From: Pseudomonas putida
Lineage (GTDB): Bacteria > Pseudomonadota > Gammaproteobacteria > Pseudomonadales > Pseudomonadaceae
Assembly: GCA_041879295.1 (NCBI GenBank)
Contig: CP047152.1
Coordinates: forward strand, 4,903,501 to 4,967,500
Length of the DNA: 64,000 nt
Direction: 5' to 3'
Shown here: in pieces, positions 1-11,849 of the stretch
Position numbering within the stretch: position 1 is the first letter of the stretch
How the letters are laid out: every line of letters begins with the position of its first letter
Notes under the pieces: generated by a model
The model's database searches: none
The model's input: the letters and a program-made list of their open reading frames with translations, nothing else
What the model was told of the DNA's origin: nothing
Made by a program: the position numbers and the translations under genes

Positions 1-1662
1 CTGGTGTGGATGGTGACCATGCTGCTGCCGCTTCTCGGCAATTTGCAGGGCTTCTACATCCCGCTGCTGGACATGATCTATGTGCTGGACGATACCAGCT
101 GGCACATGGCAGCCATCGCCTCGCTGGCGGCCAACGTGCTGCTGTTCACCCTGATCTCACTGTTCACCAACGCCAGTACCGAAGAGGTCAGCGCGGCCGA
201 AGCCTGTGCCGTGGATAACGTGCGCCGCCCGCAGCGCCGCGAGCTGCACGCCGCCTCGCCGCAGGAATTTGCCACCCAACTGGCCAAGCCGCTGGGCGCC
301 AAGGCCGCGCAAAAGGAAGTAGAGCAAGCACTGCGCGACCTCTACCTGCCGTTCGACGAACGCCGCCCCTATGCCCTGCGCCGCCTGCGCGACCGCATCG
401 AAGCCAACCTGTCCGGCCTGATGGGGCCGAGCGTGGCCCAGGACATGGTCGAGACTTTCCTGCCGTACAAGTCCGGTAACGAAAACTACGTAACCGAAGA
501 CATCCACTTCATCGAAAGCCGCCTGGAGGACTACCACTCGCGCCTGACCGGGCTGGCCGCCGAACTCGATGCCCTGCGCCGCTACCATCGCCAGACCCTG
601 CAGGAGTTGCCCATGGGCGTCTGCTCACTGGCCAAGGACCAGGAAATCCTGATGTGGAACAAGGCCATGGAAGAGCTCACCGGCATTGCCGCCAAGCATG
701 TGGTCGGCTCGCGCCTGGTCACCATCGACGAGCCTTGGCGCGGCCTGCTGCAAGGCTTCATCAACGTGCCCGACGAGCATCTGCACAAGCAGCGCCTGGC
801 ACTGGATGGCCAGCCGCGCTGGCTGAACCTGCACAAGGCAGCCATCGACGAGCCACTGGCCCCCGGTAACAGCGGGTTGGTACTGCTGGTGGAAGACCTT
901 ACCGAAACCCAGGCACTGGAAGACAAGCTGGTGCACTCCGAGCGCCTGGCCAGCATCGGCCGCCTGGCCGCCGGCGTGGCCCACGAGATCGGTAACCCGA
1001 TCACCGGCATCGCCTGCCTGGCGCAAAACCTGCGCGAGGAACGCGAAGACGATGGCGAAATCATCGAGTTGTCCAGCCAGATCCTTGACCAGACCAAGCG
1101 CGTATCGCGCATCGTCCAGTCGCTGATGAGCTTTGCCCATGCCGGCGGCAGCCACCAGAACAGCGAGGAGCCCGTGTGCCTGGCCGAAGTGGCACAAGAT
1201 GCCATCGGTCTGCTGGCGTTGAACCGGCGCAATTTCGAAGTACAGTTCTTCAACCTTTGCGACCCGGACCATTGGGCTGAAGGCGACCCGCAGCGCCTGG
1301 CCCAGGTGCTGATCAACCTGCTCTCCAACGCCCGCGACGCCTCGCCGCCCGGCAGCGCCGTACGCGTGCGCAGCGAGGTTAGCGAGCACACCGTCGACCT
1401 GATCGTCGAAGACGAAGGCAGCGGGATTCCGAAGAACATCATGGACCGCCTGTTCGAGCCCTTCTTCACCACCAAGGACCCGGGCGAAGGAACCGGACTG
1501 GGGCTCGCTCTGGTCTATTCCATCGTGGAAGAGCATTATGGGCAAATCACCATCGACAGCCCGGCCGATATCGAACGGCAACGAGGCACCCGGATCCGCG
1601 TGACCCTGCCCCGGCATGTCGTAGCGACGTCCCCTGAAATTCGAGACCGTCGAGAGAATTGA
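1..1662 (+). CDS. cbrA: Sensor histidine kinase CbrA, C-terminal part (5' end outside window)
   Basis: This is the membrane sensor of the CbrA/CbrB system, which controls use of alternative carbon and nitrogen sources in pseudomonads. The open frame runs in from the window edge, so the N-terminal SLC5 transporter-like domain of the family is mostly missing. The fragment starts with the last hydrophobic segments (to about residue 55), then a linker, a PAS domain (about 195-305), and the kinase core: H-box AHEIGNP with the phospho-acceptor His near residue 328, N-box NLLSNARDA near 443, and glycine motifs DEGSGIP and GTGLGLAL. cbrB follows after 4 nt, so the pair is co-transcribed. The identification rests on domain order plus the cbrB-crcZ-pcnB neighbours. 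Confidence 0.93.
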   Translation: MVWMVTMLLPLLGNLQGFYIPLLDMIYVLDDTSWHMAAIASLAANVLLFTLISLFTNASTEEVSAAEACAVDNVRRPQRRELHAASPQEFATQLAKPLGAKAAQKEVEQALRDLYLPFDERRPYALRRLRDRIEANLSGLMGPSVAQDMVETFLPYKSGNENYVTEDIHFIESRLEDYHSRLTGLAAELDALRRYHRQTLQELPMGVCSLAKDQEILMWNKAMEELTGIAAKHVVGSRLVTIDEPWRGLLQGFINVPDEHLHKQRLALDGQPRWLNLHKAAIDEPLAPGNSGLVLLVEDLTETQALEDKLVHSERLASIGRLAAGVAHEIGNPITGIACLAQNLREEREDDGEIIELSSQILDQTKRVSRIVQSLMSFAHAGGSHQNSEEPVCLAEVAQDAIGLLALNRRNFEVQFFNLCDPDHWAEGDPQRLAQVLINLLSNARDASPPGSAVRVRSEVSEHTVDLIVEDEGSGIPKNIMDRLFEPFFTTKDPGEGTGLGLALVYSIVEEHYGQITIDSPADIERQRGTRIRVTLPRHVVATSPEIRDRREN

Positions 1663-1666
1663 ATCA

Positions 1667-3109
1667 ATGCCGCACATTCTGATCGTCGAAGACGAAACCA
1701 TCATCCGCTCGGCCCTGCGTCGTCTACTTGAGCGGAACCAGTACCAGGTCAGCGAGGCCGGCTCGGTGCAGGAAGCCCAGGAACGCTTCAGCATTGCCAC
1801 TTTCGACCTCATCGTCAGCGACCTGCGCCTGCCAGGTGCCCCCGGCACCGAGCTGATCAAGCTCGGCCAGGGCACCCCGGTGCTGATCATGACCAGTTAC
1901 GCCAGCCTGCGCTCAGCGGTGGACTCGATGAAAATGGGCGCGGTGGACTACATCGCCAAGCCCTTCGACCATGACGAGATGCTGCAGGCAGTGGCGCGTA
2001 TTCTGCGCGACCGGCAGAACGCCCCGGCTGCTGCACCGCCTGCCGAGCCACGCGCCAGCAATGGCAAGGTTGCAGCCTCCGACAAAGGCAGTGCGACAAC
2101 GGCCAATGGCGAAATCGGCATCATCGGCTCGTGCCAGCCCATGCAGGACATGTACAGCAAGATCCGCAAAGTCGCCCCAACCGACTCCAATGTGCTGATC
2201 CAGGGCGAGTCGGGCACCGGTAAAGAGCTGGTGGCCCGCGCCCTGCACAACCTGTCTCGCCGGGCCAAGGCACCGATGATCTCGGTGAACTGCGCGGCCA
2301 TCCCCGAAACACTGATCGAATCCGAACTGTTCGGCCACGAAAAAGGCGCTTTCACTGGCGCCAGCGCCGGGCGCGCCGGCTTGGTGGAAGCCGCCGATGG
2401 CGGTACGCTGTTCCTCGATGAAATTGGCGAACTGCCGCTCGAAGCCCAGGCACGCCTGCTACGTGTGCTGCAGGAAGGCGAAATTCGCCGGGTAGGTTCG
2501 GTGCAGTCGCAAAAGGTCGATGTGCGCCTGATTGCCGCGACCCACCGCGACCTGAAAAACCTGGCCAAGGCCGGCCAGTTCCGTGAAGACTTGTATTACC
2601 GCCTGCACGTGATCGCCCTGAAGCTGCCAGCACTGCGCGAGCGTGGCAGCGACGTCAACGAGATCGCCAGCGTCTTCCTCGCCCGCCAGAGCGCTCGCAT
2701 CGGCCGCGACGACTTGCACTTCTCGGCCGAGGCCGAGCAAGCCATTCGCCACTACAGCTGGCCCGGTAACGTGCGTGAACTGGAAAACGCCGTGGAGCGC
2801 GCGGTGATCCTCAGCGAGAGCGCAGAAATTTCCGCCGAGCTGCTGGGCATCGACATCGAACTGAGCGATCTGGAAGAGGACGACCTCCTCGACAATGCCC
2901 TGGTGGTGGCCGGCGCGGCCAACGCGAGCCACGAGCCGACCGAGGACCTGTCGCTGGAAGACTACTTCCAGCACTTCGTGCTTGAGCACCAGGACCACAT
3001 GACCGAGACCGAACTGGCACGCAAGCTCGGCGTCAGCCGCAAGTGCCTGTGGGAACGCCGCCAACGCTTGGGCATACCACGACGCAAGAGCAACGCTACC
3101 AGCGAGTAA
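1667..3109 (+). CDS. cbrB: Sigma-54-dependent response regulator CbrB
   Basis: CbrB is the DNA-binding partner of CbrA and activates RpoN promoters, chiefly that of crcZ just downstream. The 480-aa protein has a receiver domain (1-115) with phospho-acceptor D52 in VSDLRLP, a variable alanine-rich linker (about 118-148), and an AAA+ sigma-54 interaction domain. That domain carries Walker A GESGTGKE (180-187), the sigma-54 contact loop GAFTGA (227-232) and Walker B LFLDEIG (248-254). A C-terminal Fis-type helix-turn-helix lies around 450-475. All motifs needed for activation are intact. The ATG at 1667 lies 4 nt after the cbrA stop. Confidence 0.95.
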   Translation: MPHILIVEDETIIRSALRRLLERNQYQVSEAGSVQEAQERFSIATFDLIVSDLRLPGAPGTELIKLGQGTPVLIMTSYASLRSAVDSMKMGAVDYIAKPFDHDEMLQAVARILRDRQNAPAAAPPAEPRASNGKVAASDKGSATTANGEIGIIGSCQPMQDMYSKIRKVAPTDSNVLIQGESGTGKELVARALHNLSRRAKAPMISVNCAAIPETLIESELFGHEKGAFTGASAGRAGLVEAADGGTLFLDEIGELPLEAQARLLRVLQEGEIRRVGSVQSQKVDVRLIAATHRDLKNLAKAGQFREDLYYRLHVIALKLPALRERGSDVNEIASVFLARQSARIGRDDLHFSAEAEQAIRHYSWPGNVRELENAVERAVILSESAEISAELLGIDIELSDLEEDDLLDNALVVAGAANASHEPTEDLSLEDYFQHFVLEHQDHMTETELARKLGVSRKCLWERRQRLGIPRRKSNATSE

Positions 3110-3145
3110 TTCAACCTGCCCAGTGTTCGCCGCAGCAAGTGCGGC

Positions 3146-3301
3146 GCCTGTGAGATCGAGCGCCGCCCACGCGGCGCATCGCGAGCGAAGCTCGCTCCTA
3201 CATCTGTTTCGGGCCAATCAATCCTGAGCCATTGGCGCGCGGCCCCTTGTGTGTCCCCTTCAATATCCTGTCGTGCACCGAGGGGGATGCGCGCCAATGG
3301 C
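3146..3301. repeat. Diverged copy of the 71-bp dispersed element, plus a 13-bp inverted repeat
   Basis: Positions 3146-3216 match the 71-bp arm found at 54722-54792 at 64 of 71 positions by my hand alignment. The element contains a GC-rich self-complementary part (GCGCCGC/GCGGCGC). Just beyond it, GCCATTGGCGCGC (3228-3240) is perfectly inverted at 3289-3301. The block sits between the cbrB stop and the crcZ control region, and a cbrB terminator may fall inside it. Apart from this block and the CbrB-like sites below, I see nothing else in 3110-3501. Confidence 0.75.
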
Positions 3302-3351
3302 ACAGGCGCTGAACGGGGTGTGGCGAACACATCTGGCCTGGGAACACCCCA

Positions 3352-3425
3352 GGTAACACATCACCTCCCGTAAAAATCTGTTACCCACGCTTTCCGCCGT
3401 AACAGCCCCCGAGGCGTACGGTAAC
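3352..3425 (+). promoter_or_regulatory. Candidate CbrB upstream activating sites for crcZ
   Basis: TGTTAC (3379-3384) and GTAACA (3399-3404) form an inverted pair with a 14-nt spacer, the layout I recall for proposed CbrB sites. Further half-sites are GGTAACA (3352-3358), which also pairs as an inverted repeat with TGTTACC (3379-3385), and GGTAACG (about 3420-3426). The centre lies roughly 110-150 nt upstream of the predicted crcZ start, the normal enhancer distance for a sigma-54 activator. Confidence 0.7.
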
Positions 3426-3501
3426 GAAATTCCGACATTTTCGACCTTCCGAAAATTGCGAAACCTACTCAACCCCTTGATTTTACTGGGTTTTGAAAAG
3501 T

Positions 3502-3517
3502 TGGCACGGCACCTGCT
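3502..3517 (+). promoter_or_regulatory. Sigma-54 (-24/-12) promoter of crcZ
   Basis: TGGCACGGCACCTGCT fits the RpoN consensus TGGCAC-N5-TTGC at all but one position. It has the invariant GG at -24 and GC at -12 (3515-3516). This predicts transcription start near 3528. CbrB, encoded immediately upstream, is the expected activator. Confidence 0.88.
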
Positions 3518-3527
3518 ATATGTTTGG

Positions 3528-3900
3528 TACAAGAACAATAACAAGCACTGCAACTCAGAATAAGAACAAGACGAAACGGCTCACGCACAATAAAAACAAG
3601 ACGGCGGAGGCGCAGCTAACTGATTCTTTTGGAGAGGATGCGTGTTTGGGGCTTGCCCCACAACCAGGCAGAGAACAACAAAAACTGCACTAAAAAGCAG
3701 CGCCTGAACTGGTTGGATCGACAGATCAACGTGTCATCAGCGGCCAAAGCAATCCGTTTGCTCTTTACCCCCGGTTTGGGGGTCGTCCACAAGCTTCGAG
3801 ATTTGTGGACAGGGCACTCAACAAAAACAAGAAGCCCAGCAAAAAAACAATAAGAGCACGCAATGACTTCTTGGGGAGCTTAGGCTCCCCTTGTCATTTC
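3528..3900 (+). ncRNA. crcZ: CrcZ small RNA (Hfq/Crc-sequestering)
   Basis: CrcZ binds Hfq (with Crc) and relieves catabolite repression. The region between cbrB and pcnB has no credible ORF but holds at least five A-rich AAnAAnAA 'CA motifs', for example AAGAACAATAACAAG at 3531, AATAAGAACAAG near 3559, AATAAAAACAAG near 3589, AACAACAAAAAC near 3675 and AACAAAAACAAG near 3821. These are the known Hfq distal-face targets. Length (about 370 nt) and location match P. putida CrcZ. The 5' end is inferred from the sigma-54 promoter and the 3' end from the terminator. Confidence 0.92.
3862..3900 (+). terminator. Rho-independent terminator of crcZ
   Basis: GGGGAGC-TTAG-GCTCCCC (3873-3890) forms a strong stem, extended by outer AATGAC/GTCATT pairing and followed by a T-containing stretch. 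It closes CrcZ about 125 nt before pcnB. Confidence 0.85.
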
Positions 3901-4023
3901 TACCCTTCTGGCAGGCATCCTGCTACCCGCCTACACCATTCCCCGAGTAAATGCTAGAATCCCCGCCCATCATGCGGCCATTCTCCTATTCTTGGCCGAA
4001 CATTCCTTCACACAGTGCATCCC

Positions 4024-5406
4024 ATGCTGAAGAAGCTGTTCCAGTCTTTCCGCCCGCCCGTACCGGGCCCGCACCACAGGCGCACCACGCCCGAGGTGAT
4101 CAACAAGAGCCAGCATTCGCTGCAGCGCCACCAGTTCAGCCGTCATGCGGTCAACATCGTGGAGCGCCTGCAAAGCGCCGGCTACCAGGCTTACCTGGTC
4201 GGTGGCTGTGTCCGCGACCTGATGCTGGGCATTACGCCGAAGGACTTCGACGTGGCCACCAGCGCCACCCCCGAACAGGTCCGTGCCGAGTTCCGCAACG
4301 CCCGCATCATTGGTCGCCGCTTCAAATTGGTCCATGTGCATTTCGGCCGTGAGATCATTGAAGTCGCCACCTTCCGCGCCCACCACTCCGAGGGCGATCA
4401 GGGCGATGCCCACCGTTCGTCGCATAACGCCAGTGGTCGCATTCTGCGAGACAACGTGTACGGCACCCTGGAAGAGGACGCGCAACGCCGCGACTTCACC
4501 ATCAACGCCCTGTACTACGATCCGGTCAGCGAACGCATTCTCGATTACGCCAACGGTGTGCACGACGTGCGCAATCGCCTGCTGCGGCTGATCGGGGACC
4601 CGACCCACCGCTACCAGGAAGACCCGGTGCGCATGCTGCGCGCGGTGCGTTTTGCTGCCAAGCTCGACTTTGGCATCGAAAAGCACACCTTCCTGCCGAT
4701 TCGCGGTCTGGCCCCGATGCTGCGCGAGATTCCACCCGCACGCCTGTTCGAGGAATGCCTCAAGCTGTTCCTCAGCGGCCAAGGTGCCATGGCCTTCGAA
4801 ATGCTGGTCGATCTGGAGTTGTTCGAACCGCTGTTCCCGGCCAGTGCCCACGCGCTGGACGAGCGGCCGACCTACACCCACACGCTGATCAGCCAGGCGC
4901 TGAACAACACCGACCTGCGCGTGAAGCAGGGCAAGCCGGTGACGCCAGCCTTCCTGTTTGCGGCTCTGCTCTGGCCAGCTCTGCCGGCCCGTGTGCTGCA
5001 CCTGCAGAACCAGGGCGTACCGCCGATCCCGGCCATGAACGGTGCGGCCCACGACCTGATCGCTGAGCAGTGCGCGCGCATTGCCATCCCCAAGCGTTTC
5101 ACCCTGCCGATCCGCGAAATCTGGGACATGCAGGAGCGCCTGCCGCGCCGCAGCGGCAAACGCGCCGACATGCTGCTGGACAACCCGCGTTTCCGCGCCG
5201 GTTACGACTTCCTGCTGCTGCGTGAAAGCGCCGGGGAAGAAACCGACGACCTGGGCCAGTGGTGGACCGATTACCAGGACGCAAACGACAGCGAGCGCCG
5301 CGAGATGATCCGTGAGCTTGGCAGCCGCGACGAAAGCGCCGGCCCGCGCAAGCGCAAGCGCAGCGGCAGCAAACGCAAGCGCAGTGGCGACGAGGCGTTC
5401 GAGTGA
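4024..5406 (+). CDS. pcnB: Poly(A) polymerase I
   Basis: Adds 3' poly(A) tails to RNA, which promotes decay, and belongs to the class II nucleotidyltransferase family. With the ATG at 4024 the protein is 460 aa; a GTG at 4015 would add three residues. Visible motifs are the nucleotide-binding LVGGCVRDL (58-66) and catalytic DFD (74-76), then the RNA/nucleotide-binding segment RDFTINALYYD and the ARLFEE region. The C-terminus is a lysine/arginine-rich tail (RKRKRSGSKRKRSGD), typical of PcnB rather than CCA-adding enzymes. Its stop overlaps the folK start (GTGA), so the two are translationally coupled. Confidence 0.95.
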   Translation: MLKKLFQSFRPPVPGPHHRRTTPEVINKSQHSLQRHQFSRHAVNIVERLQSAGYQAYLVGGCVRDLMLGITPKDFDVATSATPEQVRAEFRNARIIGRRFKLVHVHFGREIIEVATFRAHHSEGDQGDAHRSSHNASGRILRDNVYGTLEEDAQRRDFTINALYYDPVSERILDYANGVHDVRNRLLRLIGDPTHRYQEDPVRMLRAVRFAAKLDFGIEKHTFLPIRGLAPMLREIPPARLFEECLKLFLSGQGAMAFEMLVDLELFEPLFPASAHALDERPTYTHTLISQALNNTDLRVKQGKPVTPAFLFAALLWPALPARVLHLQNQGVPPIPAMNGAAHDLIAEQCARIAIPKRFTLPIREIWDMQERLPRRSGKRADMLLDNPRFRAGYDFLLLRESAGEETDDLGQWWTDYQDANDSERREMIRELGSRDESAGPRKRKRSGSKRKRSGDEAFE

Positions 5407-5882
5407 CCATTCGCGCCTACATAGGCCTGGGCAGCAACCTGGACGCCCCTGCCGAGCAGTTGCGTAGCGCCCTGCAGGCGCTCGACCAGGTCGAAGCCAC
5501 GCGCCTGGTAGCCGCCTCGGCCCTGTACACCAGCGATTCGCTGCTGCCCGGCCAACCGCGCTACACCAATGCTGTCGCCGCCTTGGACACCGCCCTGGCA
5601 CCACTGGCATTGCTCGATGCGCTGCAGGCCATCGAAAACGACCAGGGCCGCGTGCGCAAAGAGCGCTGGGGCCCGCGCACGCTGGATTTGGACATCCTGC
5701 TGTTCGGTGACCAGGTGCTCGACCAGCCACGCCTGAAAGTGCCGCATTACCACATGCATGCCCGCCCCTTCGTGCTGTATCCGTTGGCCGAACTGGTACC
5801 GGGCGATTTCCGCCTGGCCGATGGCCGCGCCCTCGCGCAACTGCTCGACGAATGCCCGTTCGTCGGCCTGGAACGCCTGTAA
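5403..5882 (+). CDS. folK: 2-amino-4-hydroxy-6-hydroxymethyldihydropteridine pyrophosphokinase
   Basis: Transfers pyrophosphate from ATP to 6-hydroxymethyl-dihydropterin, making the substrate of FolP (encoded at 29 kb). The 159-aa protein opens with the family signature YIGLGSNL and carries the GPRTLDLDILLF segment, whose two aspartates bind Mg-ATP. The GTG start at 5403 overlaps the last codon and stop of pcnB and gives the expected N-terminus. Confidence 0.95.
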   Translation: MTIRAYIGLGSNLDAPAEQLRSALQALDQVEATRLVAASALYTSDSLLPGQPRYTNAVAALDTALAPLALLDALQAIENDQGRVRKERWGPRTLDLDILLFGDQVLDQPRLKVPHYHMHARPFVLYPLAELVPGDFRLADGRALAQLLDECPFVGLERL

Positions 5883-5913
5883 ACCGGGCGTTCCAGCCTG
5901 CATTGCCACCTCG

Positions 5914-5953
5914 GTAACGCCAGTAACACCCTGATCGTAACAATGCGGTAACA
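5914..5953 (+). promoter_or_regulatory. Four GTAAC direct repeats upstream of panB (possible regulator site)
   Basis: GTAAC occurs at 5914, 5923, 5937 and 5948, three of them extended to GTAACA. It is the same half-site as in the CbrB-like elements upstream of crcZ, but here all copies point the same way. The rest of the folK-panB gap (5883-6144) has a weak TTGACT ... TATAGG promoter-like pair near 5960-5995. The function is unproven. Confidence 0.35.
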
Positions 5954-6144
5954 GGGTGATTGACTTCCCACACCTCGCTCACGACTATAGGCGTCCCGTG
6001 TGGCACCAAAGTGCCGCATACCCGTATTTAGGCCCGGACGGACCTGTGCCCGAACATCACGCGCGATGATGTGCCGCTCCGGAAGATGACTACACGCGTT
6101 GAATGCAGTCGTTTTTTACAGCGCCTGAACGAGGAATTTCCTAC

Positions 6145-6945
6145 ATGCCTGAAGTAACCCTTACCACCCTTAACGGCCTCAAGGCCAAGGGTGAAAAAAT
6201 CACCATGCTGACCTGCTACGACGCGACCTTCGCCAAGGCTGCCAGCCAGGCCGGCGTTGAAGTGTTGCTGGTGGGCGACTCGCTGGGGATGGTCCTGCAG
6301 GGCCACGACAGCACCTTGCCGGTCACCACGGCGGAAATGGCCTACCACACCGCCAGCGTCAAACGCGGCAACGACGGCGCGCTGATCCTCACCGACCTGC
6401 CGTTCATGGCCCACGCCACGCCGGAGCAGGCCTTTGCCAACAGCGCCACACTGATGCAGGCCGGCGCCCACATGGTCAAGATCGAAGGCGCAGCCTGGCT
6501 GGCCGAAACCATCCGCTTGCTGGCCGAACGTGGTGTGCCAGTGTGCGCGCACATGGGCCTGACCCCGCAAACCGTCAACGTGCTGGGCGGCTACAAAGTG
6601 CAGGGCCGCCAGGAAGCCCAGGCCCGGCAGATGCGCGCCGACGCCATTGCCCTGGAACAGGCCGGTGCGGCCATGCTGCTGCTCGAATGCGTCCCCAGCG
6701 AACTGGCGGCGGAAATCACCAACGCCGTAGGCATCCCGGTAATCGGCATTGGCGCCGGCAACGCCACCGATGGCCAGGTGCTGGTACTGCACGACATGCT
6801 CGGCCTGTCGCTGAGCGGCCGGGTACCGAAGTTCGTGAAGAACTTCATGCAGGGCCAACCGGATATCCACAGTGCCCTCGTCGCTTACGTCGAGGCAGTC
6901 AAGCAAGTCAGTTTCCCAGGCAGCGAACACGGGTTCAGTGCATGA
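6145..6945 (+). CDS. panB: 3-methyl-2-oxobutanoate hydroxymethyltransferase
   Basis: First step of pantothenate synthesis: hydroxymethylates alpha-ketoisovalerate to ketopantoate. The 266-aa TIM-barrel protein shows the family motifs [18 protein letters not shown] (metal-binding Asp) and [14 protein letters not shown]. An in-frame upstream ATG at 6103 exists, but the ATG at 6145 follows a GAGG Shine-Dalgarno at 6131-6134 and gives the conserved N-terminus. The stop overlaps the panC start (ATGA), so panBC form an operon. Confidence 0.95.
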   Translation: MPEVTLTTLNGLKAKGEKITMLTCYDATFAKAASQAGVEVLLVGDSLGMVLQGHDSTLPVTTAEMAYHTASVKRGNDGALILTDLPFMAHATPEQAFANSATLMQAGAHMVKIEGAAWLAETIRLLAERGVPVCAHMGLTPQTVNVLGGYKVQGRQEAQARQMRADAIALEQAGAAMLLLECVPSELAAEITNAVGIPVIGIGAGNATDGQVLVLHDMLGLSLSGRVPKFVKNFMQGQPDIHSALVAYVEAVKQVSFPGSEHGFSA

Positions 6946-7805
6946 ATACAGTCAAGACCGTCCGCGAACTGCGCGCGGCAGTGGCCCGCGCTCGCGGTGA
7001 AGGCAAACGCATCGGTTTCGTGCCGACCATGGGCAACCTGCACAGTGGCCACGCAGCCTTGGTATCCAAGGCGGCGCAGCGCGCCGATTTCGTGGTCGCC
7101 AGCATCTTCGTCAACCCGCTGCAATTTGGCGCCAACGAAGACCTCGACAAATACCCACGCACCCTGGCAGCCGACCAGGAGCGCCTGGTGCAGGCCGGCT
7201 GCAACCTGCTGTTCGCGCCCACCGTAGAAGAGATGTACCCCGACGGCATGAGCGTGCAAACCCGTGTCAGCGTGCCCCAGCTTTCCGAAGGCCTGTGCGG
7301 CGCCAGCCGGCCTGGGCACTTCGAGGGTGTGGCCACCGTAGTGAACAAGCTGTTCAACATGGTCCAGCCAGACCTCGCCGTGTTCGGCGAAAAGGACTAT
7401 CAGCAGCTGGCGGTGATCCGCGCCATGGTGCGCGACCTGAACATGCCGATCCAGATCATCGGCGAACCCACTGTGCGTGCCGAGGATGGCCTTGCGCTGT
7501 CATCGCGCAATGGTTACCTCACGCCAGAGCAGCGTGCTGCTGCGCCAGCGCTGTACCGCACGCTGCAACACATCGCAGTGGGCATCGGCCGTGGCCAGCG
7601 GGATTTTGCCGCGCTGGTCGCTGAAGGCCAGGCACAACTGAGCGCAGCGGGTTTCCGCCCGGATTACCTGGAAGTACGCCATGCCGTAAGCCTGCGCCCG
7701 GCAGTGATCGATGATCGAGACCTGGTGGTGATTGCGGCGGCTTACCTGGGTAACACGCGGTTGATCGACAACCTCTACCTGCATGTGGAAGAGAAGACCG
7801 CATAA
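6942..7805 (+). CDS. panC: Pantothenate synthetase (pantoate-beta-alanine ligase)
   Basis: Condenses pantoate and beta-alanine with ATP to make pantothenate. The 287-aa protein has the nucleotidyltransferase HxGH-type motif in MGNLHSGH, the FGEKDYQQ segment and the SSRN loop ([10 protein letters not shown]). The ATG at 6942 overlaps the panB stop. The open frame runs far upstream inside panB, but only this start gives the family N-terminus [11 protein letters not shown]. Confidence 0.95.
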   Translation: MNTVKTVRELRAAVARARGEGKRIGFVPTMGNLHSGHAALVSKAAQRADFVVASIFVNPLQFGANEDLDKYPRTLAADQERLVQAGCNLLFAPTVEEMYPDGMSVQTRVSVPQLSEGLCGASRPGHFEGVATVVNKLFNMVQPDLAVFGEKDYQQLAVIRAMVRDLNMPIQIIGEPTVRAEDGLALSSRNGYLTPEQRAAAPALYRTLQHIAVGIGRGQRDFAALVAEGQAQLSAAGFRPDYLEVRHAVSLRPAVIDDRDLVVIAAAYLGNTRLIDNLYLHVEEKTA

Positions 7806-7824
7806 TGGCATTGGGCTGCCTGCA

Positions 7825-7880
7825 GCCCATTCGCAGGCAAGCCCGCTCCTATATTCACTTGCAGGAGCGGATTTGCTTAC
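7825..7880. repeat. Degenerate REP-type inverted repeat
   Basis: GCAGGCAAGCCCGCTCCT and the inverted AGGAGCGGATTTGC form an imperfect stem between panC and pgi. It resembles the REP units elsewhere in the window but is decayed. Confidence 0.6.
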
Positions 7881-8009
7881 AAAGTCCCCCAAAATCCCCC
7901 TGCCATACCCATTCCCAGCGCGTGGCCTTTGCCTATAATGATGCCAGCCTGAACCCGGCAATGACTGCCGTGTCCAAGCCCTCACCACGCACCAAGGGAC
8001 CCCCGCGCA

Positions 8010-9674
8010 ATGGCGTATTACCGTACACCCCACGATGTGACGGCCCTGCCCGCCTGGCAGGCGCTTCAGAAACACCGCGACGCCATGCAAAGCTTCAGCA
8101 TGCGCGAAGCCTTCGCCGCCGATGCCAAGCGCTTCGACCAGTTTTCCCTTAGCGCTTGCGGCCTGTTCCTCGACTACTCGAAAAACCTGATCACCGAGCA
8201 AAGCCGCGATCTGCTGGTCAACCTGGCCAATGAAGTGGGCCTGCAGGACGCCATCAAGTCGATGTTCGGTGGTGAGATCATCAATGCCTCCGAAGGCCGC
8301 CCGGTGCTGCACACCGCCTTGCGCCGGCCTGTAGGTGACAAACTCAGTGTCAACGGCGTGAACGTCATGCCGGAAGTGCACAAGGTGCTCAACCAGATTA
8401 CCGAACTGGTCGGCCGCATTCACGATGGCCTGTGGCGCGGCTACAGCGAAAAGCCAATCACCGACGTGGTCAACATTGGTATTGGCGGTTCCTTCCTTGG
8501 CCCCGAGCTGGTTTCCGAAGCGCTGCTACCCTACGCCCAGCGCGGCGTACGCTGCCATTACCTGGCCAACATCGACGGCAGTGAGTTCCACGAACTGTCG
8601 GCCAACCTGCGCGCCGAAACCACCTTGTTCATCGTCTCGTCGAAGTCGTTCAATACGCTCGAGACGCTGAAAAACGCCATGGCCGCGCGGACCTGGTACC
8701 TGGCCCAAGGCGGCTCGGAAGCCGAGCTGTACCGCCACTTCATTGCAGTTTCCAGCAACAAGGCCGCTGCTGTAGCGTTCGGTATCCGCGAAGAAAACAT
8801 CTTCCCGATGTGGGACTGGGTGGGCGGGCGCTACTCGCTGTGGTCGGCCATCGGCCTGCCGATCGCCCTGGCCATCGGCACTGCCAACTTCAAGGAACTG
8901 CTGTCCGGTGCCTACACCATGGACCAGCACTTCCAGACCGCACCGTTCGACAAGAACATGCCGGTGCTACTGGCTCTGCTGGGCGTGTGGTATGGCAACT
9001 TCTGGGACGCGAACAGCCACGCGATCCTGCCGTACGACCACTACCTGCGCAACATCACCAAGCACCTGCAGCAGTTGGACATGGAATCCAACGGCAAGAG
9101 CGTGCTGCAAGACGGTACCCCGGTGAAGACCGACACCGGGCCGGTAATCTGGGGCGGCGTGGGTTGCAACGGCCAGCACGCCTACCACCAGTTGCTGCAC
9201 CAGGGCACCCAGCTGATTCCGGCCGACTTCATCGTGCCGGTGGTGAGCTTCAACCCAGTGGCCGACCACCACCAGTGGCTGTACGCCAACTGCCTGTCGC
9301 AGAGCCAGGCGCTGATGCTGGGCAAAACCCGCGAGGAAGCCGAAGCCGAATTGCGCGGCAAAGGCCTCAACGAAGCGGACATCGAAAAGCTGGCCCCGCA
9401 CAAGGTGATCCCGGGTAACCGCCCGAGCAACACGTTGGTGGTCGAGCGCATCAGCCCGCGCCGCCTGGGCGCGCTGGTGGCCATGTACGAGCACAAGGTG
9501 TTCGTCCAGAGCGTTATCTGGGGTATCAACGCCTTCGACCAGTGGGGCGTCGAGCTGGGCAAGGAACTGGGCAAGGGCGTTTACCAGCGCTTGGTCGGCA
9601 GCCTGGAAGACAGCGCCGAAGACGGTTCTACCCAGGGCCTGATCAACTACTTCCGCGGCCGTCACCGCGGGTGA
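8010..9674 (+). CDS. pgi: Glucose-6-phosphate isomerase
   Basis: Interconverts glucose-6-phosphate and fructose-6-phosphate; in pseudomonads it mostly serves gluconeogenesis and the recycling arm of the Entner-Doudoroff pathway. The 554-aa protein contains the phosphate-binding segment [14 protein letters not shown], the signature [13 protein letters not shown] and the C-terminal [25 protein letters not shown] box at 7934-7939 suggests its own promoter, giving a leader of about 65 nt. Confidence 0.96.
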   Translation: MAYYRTPHDVTALPAWQALQKHRDAMQSFSMREAFAADAKRFDQFSLSACGLFLDYSKNLITEQSRDLLVNLANEVGLQDAIKSMFGGEIINASEGRPVLHTALRRPVGDKLSVNGVNVMPEVHKVLNQITELVGRIHDGLWRGYSEKPITDVVNIGIGGSFLGPELVSEALLPYAQRGVRCHYLANIDGSEFHELSANLRAETTLFIVSSKSFNTLETLKNAMAARTWYLAQGGSEAELYRHFIAVSSNKAAAVAFGIREENIFPMWDWVGGRYSLWSAIGLPIALAIGTANFKELLSGAYTMDQHFQTAPFDKNMPVLLALLGVWYGNFWDANSHAILPYDHYLRNITKHLQQLDMESNGKSVLQDGTPVKTDTGPVIWGGVGCNGQHAYHQLLHQGTQLIPADFIVPVVSFNPVADHHQWLYANCLSQSQALMLGKTREEAEAELRGKGLNEADIEKLAPHKVIPGNRPSNTLVVERISPRRLGALVAMYEHKVFVQSVIWGINAFDQWGVELGKELGKGVYQRLVGSLEDSAEDGSTQGLINYFRGRHRG

Positions 9675-9690
9675 TTTGATACCTTCGCCG

Positions 9691-9782
9691 GCCTCTTCGC
9701 GGGCTTGCCCGCTCCCACAGGTACAACACAGCCCTCGACGACTGTGCAGTACCTATGGGAGCGGCCAAGCCCGCGAAGAGGC
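9691..9782. repeat. REP doublet (inverted pair) downstream of pgi
   Basis: GCCTCTTCGCGGGCTTGCCC at 9691 followed by GCTCCCACAGGT, and its reverse complement (with GCGGCCAAGCCCGC) at 9751-9782. Each unit is itself an imperfect palindrome. Confidence 0.85.
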
Positions 9783-9872
9783 CTGCCCAGGTTGAACACC
9801 GCTCCCAGCTACACTGTCTTATCGAATAGCCGTTGCAGTCCATCGCCCCTTACAAGAGCAGGACCACCCGCC

Positions 9873-11807
<1,935 letters not shown>

Positions 11808-11849
11808 CCGGCGGCCGCCAACCATGGCCGCCCTGCACAACAGGTCGCC

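Noticed and set aside
3493..3853. Small ORFs inside the crcZ region
   Set aside because: Lysine/asparagine-rich translations of CA motifs; the region is explained by the sRNA.
9705..9872. N-terminal extension of acetyl-CoA synthetase by 56 codons
   Set aside because: The extension translates the REP doublet; the conserved N-terminus begins at 9873.
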